DNA of 12,461 bases from contig VBKX01000140.1 in the NCBI GenBank assembly GCA_005879435.1, positions 1,404 through 13,864 of the forward strand. The letters are read 5' to 3'. Below, piece after piece: positions 6,051 through 12,461 of this stretch. Under the pieces are notes generated by a model that was not told the DNA's origin, made no database searches, and was given only the letters and a program-made list of their open reading frames with translations. The DNA is from Deltaproteobacteria bacterium. Its GTDB lineage: Bacteria; Desulfobacterota; Binatia; UBA9968. A program made the translations under genes and the position numbers. Each line of letters begins with the position of its first letter. The stretch's first letter is position 1.

Positions 6051-7476
6051 AATCTTCTATTCCGTATTCCTTCCACCGACTCGCAACCAAATCCAAGTGT
6101 TCCTTCGGCGGCAGCGATATCGCCGGATATTTGTGCTTTCTGGTGGCATCGATCGCCACGCGAGAACCGACGTAACGGCTAGGGTGATGCTGCAGCACGT
6201 CAGCCGGAGCTTGCGACGGATCCAGACCCACGGCTTGGACATCCCGTTCGATATAGACATCTTTATCCGGCCGGACATGCCAGCTAAGAGCCCAGTCCAC
6301 GGCAAAGTCATCCCAGACATCGATATCGTCGTCGACAACTACGGTAATCTTGCCAAAGCCGGTCCGTTGCGACCACGCGCCATACATGAGTTGGCGCACT
6401 TGGCCGACGAATTCTTTTTTCAACGAGATGACAAGGTACGCGCCGCTGCCGCCAGCTTCCTTCAAGCGCAGATCCTTGATCGGAATGCGCAACACATCTT
6501 TTAGATGCTTGAACAGCGGCCACTCACGGCCGATGCCGCGAATACAACTCGACTCCGACGGCGGCATCTGGCTGATGAATGCTTGATAGAGCGGCTTGTT
6601 GCGATAGGTCATGCATTTGATGTTGAAGAACGGTTCGTTGCCCGCCGGGCCCATGTAGCCGGTGTATTCGCCGAAAGGACCTTCATGCTCGGAAGCATTG
6701 GGCGGAATCTCGCCTTCGAGGACGATTTCGGCGGTGGCGGGCACTTCCAACGGCACGGTTTCACAGGCCACCAAATCGACCGGCGCACCGCGCAACGCGC
6801 CGGCGACGGCAAATTCATCGAGCGCGTCGGACATTTTCGAAACCGAAACATAGCCGATGGTTGGATCAGCGCCGATGACGACCGCCACCGGAGTAGGCTT
6901 GTTTTGCGCATTGTTCTTATACATGTGCCACGCCATGTCTTGGCGCTTGCCGATTAAAAGGCCGGTCTTATTCGGCCCTTTGACTTCCATGCGATAGGTG
7001 CCGACGTTGCGCACGCCGGTCTCGGGATCTTTAGTGATGAGATACGGCGAAGTGAAAAATGGCGCGGGATCTTCACCGACGGTCCAAGTCGGTACAGGCA
7101 GTTTTGTGATGTCGACGTCTTTGCCGTGAAGAATGTTTTCTTTACAAGGCGCGTCTTTGGCCGACACCATGCGTGGTTCGATGGGATGACCGAGGGCGTG
7201 ATCCCACTTACGATTGATGCCCTCGACGGTTTCGGTTTGCAGTCCAAGCGCGTAGATCTCTCTCGATGCGCCGAGCACGCCAGCGACCACTGGAATCTTA
7301 AACCCTTTGACGTTTTCGAATACGAGGGCAGGCCGCTTTTGCGGCGGAATTTTTTTAAATAGCTGTCGGCACACCGCCGCGATTTCCCAGTCCTTGTCTA
7401 CTTCTTTGGTGACGCGTTTGAGTTTGCCGTGCTTCTCGAGCGTCGTGACATACTCTCTGAGATCGCGATAGGCCAT
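6049..7476 (-). CDS. UbiD family (prenylated-FMN) decarboxylase
   Basis: This complete 475-residue protein belongs to the UbiD family, which uses prenylated FMN made by a UbiX partner for reversible (de)carboxylation of aromatic or alpha,beta-unsaturated acids. The catalytic set matches that of fungal ferulic acid decarboxylase (Arg173, Glu277, Glu282): Arg162 in RNVGTYRM, and Glu265 and Glu270 in EHEGPFGEYTGY. Asn157, His184 and Glu239 are likely metal and cofactor ligands. Other family landmarks are SQMPPSESSCIR, AGGSGAYLV, the FGK.TVVVDDD strand and the C-terminal ATRKHKYPAISLPP. The ATG at 7476 has a strong GAGGAGG ribosome site (7481-7487). It is monocistronic and convergent to coxS. No ubiX gene is nearby, so prFMN must come from elsewhere. 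The wide UbiD family does not reveal its substrate, and the ubiquinone pathway is not implied. Confidence 0.93.
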   Translation of the reverse strand: MAYRDLREYVTTLEKHGKLKRVTKEVDKDWEIAAVCRQLFKKIPPQKRPALVFENVKGFKIPVVAGVLGASREIYALGLQTETVEGINRKWDHALGHPIEPRMVSAKDAPCKENILHGKDVDITKLPVPTWTVGEDPAPFFTSPYLITKDPETGVRNVGTYRMEVKGPNKTGLLIGKRQDMAWHMYKNNAQNKPTPVAVVIGADPTIGYVSVSKMSDALDEFAVAGALRGAPVDLVACETVPLEVPATAEIVLEGEIPPNASEHEGPFGEYTGYMGPAGNEPFFNIKCMTYRNKPLYQAFISQMPPSESSCIRGIGREWPLFKHLKDVLRIPIKDLRLKEAGGSGAYLVISLKKEFVGQVRQLMYGAWSQRTGFGKITVVVDDDIDVWDDFAVDWALSWHVRPDKDVYIERDVQAVGLDPSQAPADVLQHHPSRYVGSRVAIDATRKHKYPAISLPPKEHLDLVASRWKEYGIED

Positions 7477-7516
7477 GACTCCTCCTCAACTAATCGTGCC
7501 CGTGCAAATTTTTTGT

Positions 7517-7545
7517 ATACTAGACACAATTTGTTTATATATCAA
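7517..7545 (-). promoter_or_regulatory. Sigma70-type promoter of the UbiD gene
   Basis: Read on the minus strand, TTGATA (-35, plus-strand positions 7540-7545) is followed by a 17-base spacer and TAGTAT (-10, 7517-7522). Transcription would start near 7510, giving a leader of about 34 bases that contains the GAGGAGG ribosome site. The surroundings are very AT-rich compared with the rest of the window. Confidence 0.55.
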
Positions 7546-7548
7546 CAA
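7531..7548. promoter_or_regulatory. 18-bp near-perfect palindrome, candidate operator
   Basis: TTGTTTATATATCAACAA is self-complementary at eight of nine pairs; only the T/C pair at 7536 and 7543 fails. It covers the -35 box and the upstream half of the spacer of the UbiD promoter, where a bound dimer would block polymerase. A second, weaker TTGT...ACAA arrangement lies at 7513-7529, over the -10 box. TTGT/ACAA half sites are typical of GntR-family regulators among others, but no regulator gene is in the window. Confidence 0.45.
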
Positions 7549-7664
7549 TCGCGATTTAAAAGATGATGAAAACAGCGGGATGCGACTCCAATTGCCGCGG
7601 CGGAAGCCGTGCAACGAGATAAAGCTGCGTTGATGGGGTGGCAGTCGTTTGCCGGCGCGCCGTT

Positions 7665-8528
7665 TTAGGCTCTAATCTCGGCGCGCATGAACATAATGTA
7701 AGAGATGCCGAAGCAGACGGCGACGAGCCCAAATAGGGTTGTGATGTGTGGCCAGATCAACCCGAGGCTTTGGCCGATCGCCAACGGCGATGCTAGGATT
7801 CCTTCCGCTTGGCCCGGGAGAACCCCACCAAAGGTCCGACCGGTTGTCGGGTTGAGGAGAATTTGAACGCTTTCCTGGAAAAGTGTGCTTGGGGAGATAC
7901 GTCCTACGGCATTGGCGATGTCCATTTGGCGCGAGACGGCTTCCGGGGTGGTGGCGTCGGGGACGACGATGTTCGCTATAGCTAAAGTCAGAACTGGAAT
8001 AAACAGCAGCATAAACAGCCACAGCGCCAGCCAAAATCCAACGTAAAAAATGCCAACCACGGTGAAGATCAGCATACGCCACAGCTCTTCAGTGTTGGGA
8101 GGAAAACCCAGCAGTGTAATTCCCAAGCCGATAACCAGCAGAAGGATCGAACTCCACAGCACTGCGATGGTAGTGAGGCCGGCAAAAAACTTACCGTTAA
8201 TCAAGCTATCGCGGTAAATCGGCTGCGAGAGCACACGGCTCAATGTGCCGCGTGCGTATTCGCCGCTAATGGAATCGAAGCCGAGAGTGATGCCCACCAG
8301 CGGGCCGAAGAACCCCAGTAACGTGGCGAGGGAAAAAATGCTGTCACCGCTGGACGTCACGAGCAGTAAAAAAACAAACTGTGGCGGTACCATTTCCGAA
8401 TTCTGGCGGATCGCCTGGCCGGTCGAATAGCTGCCCCAAAGACCGAATAGCAGAACGATGATCAAAAGGATCATGAAACGGCGACTGCTGAAGTGATCGG
8501 CCAGCTCTTTCCAGAATACAACGCTCAT
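7665..8528 (-). CDS. ABC-2 type transporter permease subunit
   Basis: The 287-residue integral membrane protein starts with a typical ABC-2 permease N terminus, VFWKELADHFSSRRF followed by a membrane segment (about residues 18-35). Further segments lie near 64-84, 116-141, 152-187 and 260-281. The conserved cytosolic stretch LGFDSISGEYARGTLSRVLSQPIYRDSLI..K (about 82-113), which contacts the ATPase, is intact; NosY-like and related permeases have it. Near residues 161-172 the text FYVGFWLALWLF is shorter than I expect: relatives usually read GFWLAL, then about 20 residues of a Leu/Phe and Arg-rich loop, and then ALWLF. A loss near bases 8019-8027 is possible. The ATG at 8528 lies four bases after the ATPase stop, so the two are translationally coupled. 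The transported substrate is unknown. Confidence 0.85.
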   Translation of the reverse strand: MSVVFWKELADHFSSRRFMILLIIVLLFGLWGSYSTGQAIRQNSEMVPPQFVFLLLVTSSGDSIFSLATLLGFFGPLVGITLGFDSISGEYARGTLSRVLSQPIYRDSLINGKFFAGLTTIAVLWSSILLLVIGLGITLLGFPPNTEELWRMLIFTVVGIFYVGFWLALWLFMLLFIPVLTLAIANIVVPDATTPEAVSRQMDIANAVGRISPSTLFQESVQILLNPTTGRTFGGVLPGQAEGILASPLAIGQSLGLIWPHITTLFGLVAVCFGISYIMFMRAEIRA

Positions 8529-8532
8529 TGGG

Positions 8533-9405
8533 TTAGGCCTCGCGGAAATATTTCAGATAGATCTCTTCCAAAGTCGGGTCTTCGGAGCGGAGCTGCAACA
8601 AGCTCAGTCCCCGCCGTGAAACCACGGATAGCACTTCGCGGCGAACGTCTTCGGTGCAGCGGAGAAACCAACCGTGGCTGCGTTTTTCGACCTCGTCGAC
8701 GCCGTTGATACCTTGCAGGTCGCGATCTATGCCCTCGGCCTGGCCGCTGACCTCGAGCAGGAAGTTCCATTCTCGGCCTTTCAAGATCGCTCTGCCGAGC
8801 GCGTCCATGGCGCCTTGCACGATCAGCTTGCCTTTGACGATGATGCCTACGCGACTACAGATTTGCTGGACTTGCTGAAGTTGGTGCGATGACAGCATGA
8901 CAGTTATGTTATGTTGCCGATTCAAGTCCTGGATCAGCTCCAGGATGCGAATCGCGCCATCCGGGTCGATCCCCAACCGTTGCTTCATGCCGCGGGAATA
9001 CTCTTTGACTAAACGCCGGCCATCGTCGGCGAGTTGTACTTGATCCAATACTTCCGTGGTGCGCCGGCGCGCTTCGTCTTCGGGTATGCGGTTTAGCCGC
9101 GCCATATAAAGCAAATTTTCCCGCGCGCTGAGATCGTCGTAAAAGCCGGGATTTTCCGGCAAGTAGCCAACCCGTTTTTTGACCTCGATGGATTGATGGG
9201 TTGGGTTGAAGCCGCACACTGACACCTCGCCCGAGGTCGGTTCGGTCAAGCCTAGAAGCATTAAAATCGTCGTGGTTTTGCCGGCACCGTTGGGGCCGAG
9301 AAAACCGAACACTTCGCCTTCCTCTATGGTAAGGTTAAGCGCGTTCACCGCGAGCTTCTCGCGGTAACGCTTGGTCAAGTTTTTAGTCTCGACAACTGCG
9401 CTCAT
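8533..9405 (-). CDS. ABC transporter ATP-binding protein lacking Walker B
   Basis: The 290-residue protein has Walker A GPNGAGKTT (residues 37-45), the Q-loop region VGYLPENPGFYDDLSARENL (79-98, with Glu in place of Gln as in NatA/NosF-like members), the signature YSRGMKQRLG (136-145) and the H-loop LSSHQLQQV with His174. However, the signature runs straight into IDPDGAIRILELIQDL: the roughly 22 residues that carry Walker B and the catalytic Glu (hhhhDEPT) are absent, while the D-loop GIDP remains. The frame is open throughout, so this is a clean in-frame gap at bases about 8961-8976. As written, ATP hydrolysis should fail. The start at ATG 9405 overlaps the stop of the upstream gene by four bases (ATGA) and fits the family N terminus; a longer frame exists upstream, but it has no family content. 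It could be a decayed gene or an assembly artefact. Confidence 0.85.
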   Translation of the reverse strand: MSAVVETKNLTKRYREKLAVNALNLTIEEGEVFGFLGPNGAGKTTTILMLLGLTEPTSGEVSVCGFNPTHQSIEVKKRVGYLPENPGFYDDLSARENLLYMARLNRIPEDEARRRTTEVLDQVQLADDGRRLVKEYSRGMKQRLGIDPDGAIRILELIQDLNRQHNITVMLSSHQLQQVQQICSRVGIIVKGKLIVQGAMDALGRAILKGREWNFLLEVSGQAEGIDRDLQGINGVDEVEKRSHGWFLRCTEDVRREVLSVVSRRGLSLLQLRSEDPTLEEIYLKYFREA

Positions 9406-10646
9406 CGACGACCTAAACGGAAAAACACGGCGGCCAAACCCAGCACAACCAGGCCGACGATGCCGAAGCCAATCCAGCCCCAGATCGTTGGCGTTGAAAC
9501 CGTAACCCGAAACTCCGACGACTTGTTGGCCTCTGGGGAATTGGCGGTGAGCGTCAGCATGTAGTCGCCGGCGATGGTTCGATCCGGCGCAAAGATTTCC
9601 ATTTTGATTTGTCTCACTTCGCCGGGACCCAACGCATCGATCTTGTCGGGCTTGAACTCCACGGTCCACTTCTCACTCGGTTTCTTGGTGACGAAGTTGA
9701 GGTTGCGAACCGGCGCTGTGCCGGCATTGCCGACGACAAAGTCGATGGGTGTCTTCGTCCCGGCGGTGACCGATGTATTGAGCGTACCGGCCAACGATCC
9801 CATCTTGAGATCCTGTGTGCCCTTGAGCGAGACCTTGAGGCTGGTCGAGGCCTCGTAAGCTCCGGCCCGCGCCTGGATGGTTACGGGATACTCCTTTGCT
9901 TCCGCGGTCGCCGGAGTGTCGATCTCTACGCTGAGCGTTTCCGAGCCGTTTTCCTTGATTTGAATCGAGGAAATCTGCTGGTCGCCGAATTGCGGTTTGA
10001 AGCGCACCGTCCAGCCCTGCGGCGCTTGAGCGACCAGATTCGTCGGCAGCGCTTTGTTCGTTTCATTTTTGAGATCAACAGTGAATTTTAACGTCTGACC
10101 CGTCGCCGAGCTGAGGACTGGATATTGACTGCTAACCTTGATGCCGCCAGTTTCAATCTTCTTGGAAGTCACACGATAGTTGATAGTTTCGACGTACTGT
10201 GTCGCTCCCTTCGAGTCTTTGGCGGTTACTTTAATGGGGTAAGTTCCCGGCTTTGTGTTTTCCGGGACTTTAACTTTGAACTCGAGGGTTGTCGATTTAT
10301 TCGAGTTTTGATCGCCTCCTTGGACCATTACAGAGCGCACTGGAAAGCTCGGGTATCTCGAATTGAAATTAGCGTCCCATCCGGTGGGAGTGCCTTCAAT
10401 CGTCAGACTTACTTCCACCGGGTCCTTGGTTCGGTTGACGACCTCCGCATCCATCGTGGCCTCTTGTCCCTGACCCACGGTGAGATCCTTGAACGGAAGA
10501 ATCAGATTGAACGATTCCTTCGACGCAGGAGTTGTTACAGCTTCCGCTGCAAAACCGTTGACGACAAAACCGGCAGACGGACCTAGCGATAGTAAAACCA
10601 GATAGGTCAACGCCCGCAGGCGATGTTTGATAACCCCGACCCTCAT
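9402..10646 (-). CDS. NEW3-domain exported protein with C-terminal membrane anchor
   Basis: The 414-residue product has an N-terminal signal peptide (basic MRVGVIKHRLR, hydrophobic core to about residue 30, likely cleavage after GFAA near 34). It then has repeated immunoglobulin-like beta domains of the NEW3 type: blocks with VVNRTKDPVEVSLTIEGTPTGW, then VDLKNETNKALPTNLVAQAPQGW, and VGNAGTAPVRNLNFVTKKPSEKW, each followed by a strand such as VKVPENTKPGTYPIKVTA. A single hydrophobic segment at about 389-409 followed by RLGRR anchors the C terminus in the membrane, leaving the domains in the periplasm. NEW3 domains are found in bacterial surface proteins, but their ligand is seldom known. A GAGGGGGGG site (10652-10660) precedes ATG 10646. 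Its stop overlaps the ABC ATPase start, so it is probably the extracytoplasmic partner of that transporter. This role is inferred. Confidence 0.85.
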   Translation of the reverse strand: MRVGVIKHRLRALTYLVLLSLGPSAGFVVNGFAAEAVTTPASKESFNLILPFKDLTVGQGQEATMDAEVVNRTKDPVEVSLTIEGTPTGWDANFNSRYPSFPVRSVMVQGGDQNSNKSTTLEFKVKVPENTKPGTYPIKVTAKDSKGATQYVETINYRVTSKKIETGGIKVSSQYPVLSSATGQTLKFTVDLKNETNKALPTNLVAQAPQGWTVRFKPQFGDQQISSIQIKENGSETLSVEIDTPATAEAKEYPVTIQARAGAYEASTSLKVSLKGTQDLKMGSLAGTLNTSVTAGTKTPIDFVVGNAGTAPVRNLNFVTKKPSEKWTVEFKPDKIDALGPGEVRQIKMEIFAPDRTIAGDYMLTLTANSPEANKSSEFRVTVSTPTIWGWIGFGIVGLVVLGLAAVFFRLGRR

Positions 10647-10681
10647 ATCAACCCCCCCTCATAGGCAGAATTTGATGGTGA

Positions 10682-10709
10682 TACATAACATAAAAGACTT
10701 CACCGTCAA
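10682..10709 (-). promoter_or_regulatory. Possible promoter of the NEW3-ABC unit
   Basis: On the minus strand a TTGACG (-35, plus positions 10704-10709) is followed by 16 bases and TATGTA (10682-10687) as a weak -10. It lies in the 77 bases between trmL and the NEW3 gene. Reading from the dtd-trmL promoter is also possible because the strand is the same. Confidence 0.3.
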
Positions 10710-10723
10710 GGCCCCTCGGGAAA

Positions 10724-11176
10724 TTATGTCTTTCCCAATTGGCGTAGTCCTTCATAAAGAACAATGGAAACCGCATTGGAGAGATTTAAGCTGCGCACGC
10801 CGGTGCCCATCATCGGAATGCGTAACGTGTGCGCGGGGTTTGCATCCAGCAATTCTTGCGGCAAGCCGCGCGTTTCGGGTCCGAAGACGAGAAAAGCATC
10901 ATCATCGTAGCGCGCCGCTGTGTAGGACTTGGCGGCGCGCTTGGAAAAAAACAATAGGTTCATCGGCCGCATCGCCGATAGGAATTCTCCCCAGGACTTG
11001 TGCACGCGCAAGTCGACGAATTCCCAATAGTCGAGGCCTGCTCGTTTGAGATGTTTATCATCGATCTTAAACCCCAACGGCTCGATCAAGTGCAGCGGCG
11101 TCAAAGTCGCGGCGCACAGTCGCGCCACGCTCCCCGTGTTGGGCGGAATCTCCGGCTCGAATAGAACGACGTGCAC
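10724..11176 (-). CDS. trmL: tRNA (cytidine(34)-2'-O)-methyltransferase
   Basis: The protein of about 150 residues is a SPOUT-family 2'-O-methyltransferase of the TrmL (formerly YibK) type. It has the N-terminal VVLFEPEIPPNTGSVARLCAAT, the central FGPETRGLP and the C-terminal knot motif IPMMGTGVRSLNLSNAVSIVLYE, which binds S-adenosylmethionine. The enzyme methylates the wobble nucleotide of certain leucine tRNAs. Length is close to E. coli TrmL (157). Two starts compete: GTG at 11176 gives the family-like M-HVVLFEP and lies nine bases after GGA; TTG at 11182 adds two residues and overlaps the dtd stop as TTGA. I prefer GTG. The gene follows dtd as a translationally linked pair. No odd features are visible in the product. 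Confidence 0.9.
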   Translation of the reverse strand: MHVVLFEPEIPPNTGSVARLCAATLTPLHLIEPLGFKIDDKHLKRAGLDYWEFVDLRVHKSWGEFLSAMRPMNLLFFSKRAAKSYTAARYDDDAFLVFGPETRGLPQELLDANPAHTLRIPMMGTGVRSLNLSNAVSIVLYEGLRQLGKT

Positions 11177-11178
11177 GG

Positions 11179-11616
11179 TCAACTATCCAATATGAAAGTG
11201 ACCGGGCCGTCGTTCACCAACGATACTTTCATGCGGGCCTGAAAACGTCCGGTGGCCACCCTCACGCCGGCGTCTCTCAAGCGCCGAACGAGGTGTCGAT
11301 ACAATCGGTCGGCTTCGGCCGTAGGCGCGGCCTCCGTAAACGAAGGCCGATTGCCTTTGCGGCAGTCGCCGTAAAGCGTAAATTGCGACACCACGAGCAG
11401 CTCGCCGCCGACTTCGACGATGGATCGGTTCATTTTTCCGTGATCGTCTTCGAAGATCCGCAGGTTCTTGATCTTCTCGGCCAGAAAGTCGGCGTCGGTG
11501 TCGCCATCTTGCTTGCCGACGCCCAAAAGGACGCAAAGTCCGGCACCGATCTCGCCGACAGTGATCGAATCGACCGAGACACACGCTTCTGAGACTCTTT
11601 GAACGACGGCACGCAC
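11179..11616 (-). CDS. dtd: D-aminoacyl-tRNA deacylase
   Basis: The 145-residue product has the same length as the E. coli enzyme and both family motifs: SQFTLYGD, the cross-subunit SQxT motif, at about residues 77-84, and VNDGPVTF, the GP motif, near the C terminus. The N terminus MRAVVQRVSEACVSVD and the central NLRIFEDDHGKMNRSI are equally typical. The homodimer removes D-amino acids (and glycine mischarged on tRNA-Ala) from tRNA. The start is a GTG at 11616, chosen because it gives the standard MRAVVQRV start; the ribosome site is weak. It is divergent from the cupredoxin-like gene, with 171 bases between, and overlaps or abuts the following trmL gene. Confidence 0.94.
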   Translation of the reverse strand: MRAVVQRVSEACVSVDSITVGEIGAGLCVLLGVGKQDGDTDADFLAEKIKNLRIFEDDHGKMNRSIVEVGGELLVVSQFTLYGDCRKGNRPSFTEAAPTAEADRLYRHLVRRLRDAGVRVATGRFQARMKVSLVNDGPVTFILDS

Positions 11617-11734
11617 GATTCGATCAATGGATTTTTAAGATCAGCGGTGGCTGAACGCGGGCGAGCGAACAACTCTGCCAAGCTGTTTTCTCATCTTGGT
11701 CGATCTTCCGAACTGTTAACAGAGATTGGTGCGG

Positions 11735-11763
11735 GTGACAACAAGGCCGGAACTATTTATAGT
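11735..11763 (+). promoter_or_regulatory. Sigma70-type promoter of the cupredoxin-like gene
   Basis: GTGACA (-35, 11735-11740), a 17-base spacer and TATAGT (-10, 11758-11763) match the consensus at ten of twelve positions, the best promoter in the window. Transcription should start near 11770, leaving an 18-base leader without an obvious ribosome site before the ATG at 11788. A perfect 10-bp palindrome, CTGTTAACAG (11713-11722), lies twelve bases upstream of the -35 box. Confidence 0.6.
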
Positions 11764-11787
11764 CAACCGACTTTTCACTCCATTCCC

Positions 11788-12461
11788 ATGCGCGCGCCAA
11801 AACTCTTTTTCTTACTTGTCGGTGTGACGTTTACGATGGTCGCGTTGCCAAGTCGTGCAGATCTAGCGGCGCTCGAGAATCGCCAGGAGGCGGGTGACAC
11901 AGCACGCGTCGGCGTCGTCACTGGAATGGTCTTCGGCAAAGTCAGTGTCGCCGGGCGTCGTCAAAAACCCAAGCCGTTGCCGGTATACAAGAACCGATCC
12001 TTTTGCGGCCCGACGGTGCGTGACGAGACGCTGCTCATTGGCCCCGACGGTGGTCTCGCGAATGCGGTCGTGGTTTTTCGTTCACTCGAAGGGAGAACAT
12101 CGCCTCATCCGGGCACGCTGACTCTGGAGAATAAGCAATGGGCCTTTACACCTCATGTGCAAGTCGGTGTCGTCGGCAGCGAGCTGCTACTGAAAAACAG
12201 CGATCCGATTCTGCACACGGTCCATGCCCGGATGGGCAACGAAACCTTGTTCAACGTGGGCTTGCCGAACTGGCGCCGCGTCACCAAAAGACTCGAACGC
12301 GCCGGCGTGATCAAGATCAATTGCGATGTGCTGCATACCTGGATGAGCGCGGCCATCGTGATTATAGAGTCGCCGTATTTCGCAATGACGGATGGCGTCG
12401 GTCGCTTTAAGTTTGGCGGTTTGCCGACGGGTGATTACGAAGTTGAAGTTTGGCACGAGCG
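11788..12461 (+). CDS. Secreted cupredoxin-like protein (3' partial)
   Basis: The frame is open from ATG 11788 to the window end, giving 224 residues with no stop. Residues 1-24 form a signal peptide (MRAPK, hydrophobic core LFFLLVGVTFTMVALP, SRA before the cut). A stretch with CGPTVRDETLLIGPDGGLANAVVVF (73-97) is followed by a plastocyanin-like domain with a probable type 1 copper site: His143 in LKNSDPILHTVHA, then Cys179, His183 and Met186 in INCDVLHTWM. The part after it, SPYFAMTDGVGRFKFGGLPTGDYEVEVWHE, looks like a carboxypeptidase-regulatory-type beta-sandwich that often follows such domains. Proteins of this design are often annotated as plastocyanin-like or methylamine utilization proteins; a periplasmic electron-transfer or copper role is inferred. 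The C terminus and downstream partners are outside the window. Confidence 0.82.
   Translation, partial: MRAPKLFFLLVGVTFTMVALPSRADLAALENRQEAGDTARVGVVTGMVFGKVSVAGRRQKPKPLPVYKNRSFCGPTVRDETLLIGPDGGLANAVVVFRSLEGRTSPHPGTLTLENKQWAFTPHVQVGVVGSELLLKNSDPILHTVHARMGNETLFNVGLPNWRRVTKRLERAGVIKINCDVLHTWMSAAIVIIESPYFAMTDGVGRFKFGGLPTGDYEVEVWHE

Noticed and set aside
6097..6957. Long open frames on the plus strand inside the UbiD gene
   Set aside because: They are antisense shadows of a complete, motif-bearing UbiD gene and show no protein-like features of their own.
7653..7662. CGGCGCGCCG perfect palindrome just after the permease stop
   Set aside because: It has no loop and no T-run in either direction; a GC-rich 10-bp palindrome is likely by chance.
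9406..9669. N-terminal extension of the ABC ATPase frame upstream of ATG 9405
   Set aside because: The extra residues have no ABC family content and overlap the NEW3 gene; the ATGA overlap at 9402-9405 is a normal coupled start.
1..12461. tRNA genes, CRISPR repeats, insertion sequences or phage genes
   Set aside because: I scanned for T-loop sequences, regular repeats, terminal inverted repeats and transposase or integrase motifs and saw none.

Overview
The window looks like a chromosomal piece of an uncultured Gram-negative bacterium. A deltaproteobacterial-type lineage (Desulfobacterota, Binatota or Tectomicrobia-like) is my best guess. The reasons are an RpoH-type sigma factor with a good RpoH box, a short omega subunit, signal peptides for a periplasm, and the mix of UbiD, CO-dehydrogenase-like and luciferase-like genes often seen in such soil or groundwater genomes. 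The taxonomy is inference from gene content only. I see no tRNA, rRNA, CRISPR array, insertion sequence or phage gene.

Layout. (1) 1-1940, plus strand: a catabolic-looking operon with the C-terminal part of a split ThDP decarboxylase subunit (cut by the window edge), an LLM-class flavin/F420 oxidoreductase and a RidA-family protein. (2) 2148-3829, plus strand: an unknown 69-aa protein, then transcription genes, rpoZ (omega) and an rpoH-type sigma factor. rpoZ has a good sigma70-like promoter. (3) 3825-4144: a 320-base stretch without a convincing gene. (4) 4145-5960, plus strand: coxG, coxM-like and coxS-like genes of the molybdenum hydroxylase family, without the catalytic large subunit. (5) 6049-7476, minus strand: a complete UbiD-family prenyl-FMN decarboxylase, convergent with coxS across a nested hairpin that ends in a T-run. 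Its promoter carries an 18-bp near-perfect palindrome over the -35 box. (6) 7665-10646, minus strand: a three-gene unit of NEW3-domain membrane-anchored protein, ABC ATPase and ABC-2 permease. (7) 10724-11616, minus strand: trmL and dtd, two tRNA modification and quality-control genes that overlap by four bases. (8) 11788-end, plus strand: the first 224 residues of a secreted cupredoxin-like protein, behind a good sigma70-like promoter.

The most unusual signal is a set of apparent in-frame internal losses in otherwise normal genes. The ABC ATPase goes from its signature motif straight into the D-loop, so Walker B and the catalytic glutamate are absent, although the reading frame is intact. 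The neighbouring permease seems to lack about one membrane segment, and the CoxM-like protein seems to lack a beta-hairpin. The first is seen directly; the other two rest on memory of the families. They may be real microhomology deletions or assembly errors. I found no clearly new defence or mobile system here. The rest is ordinary chromosomal metabolism with some interesting regulatory DNA.
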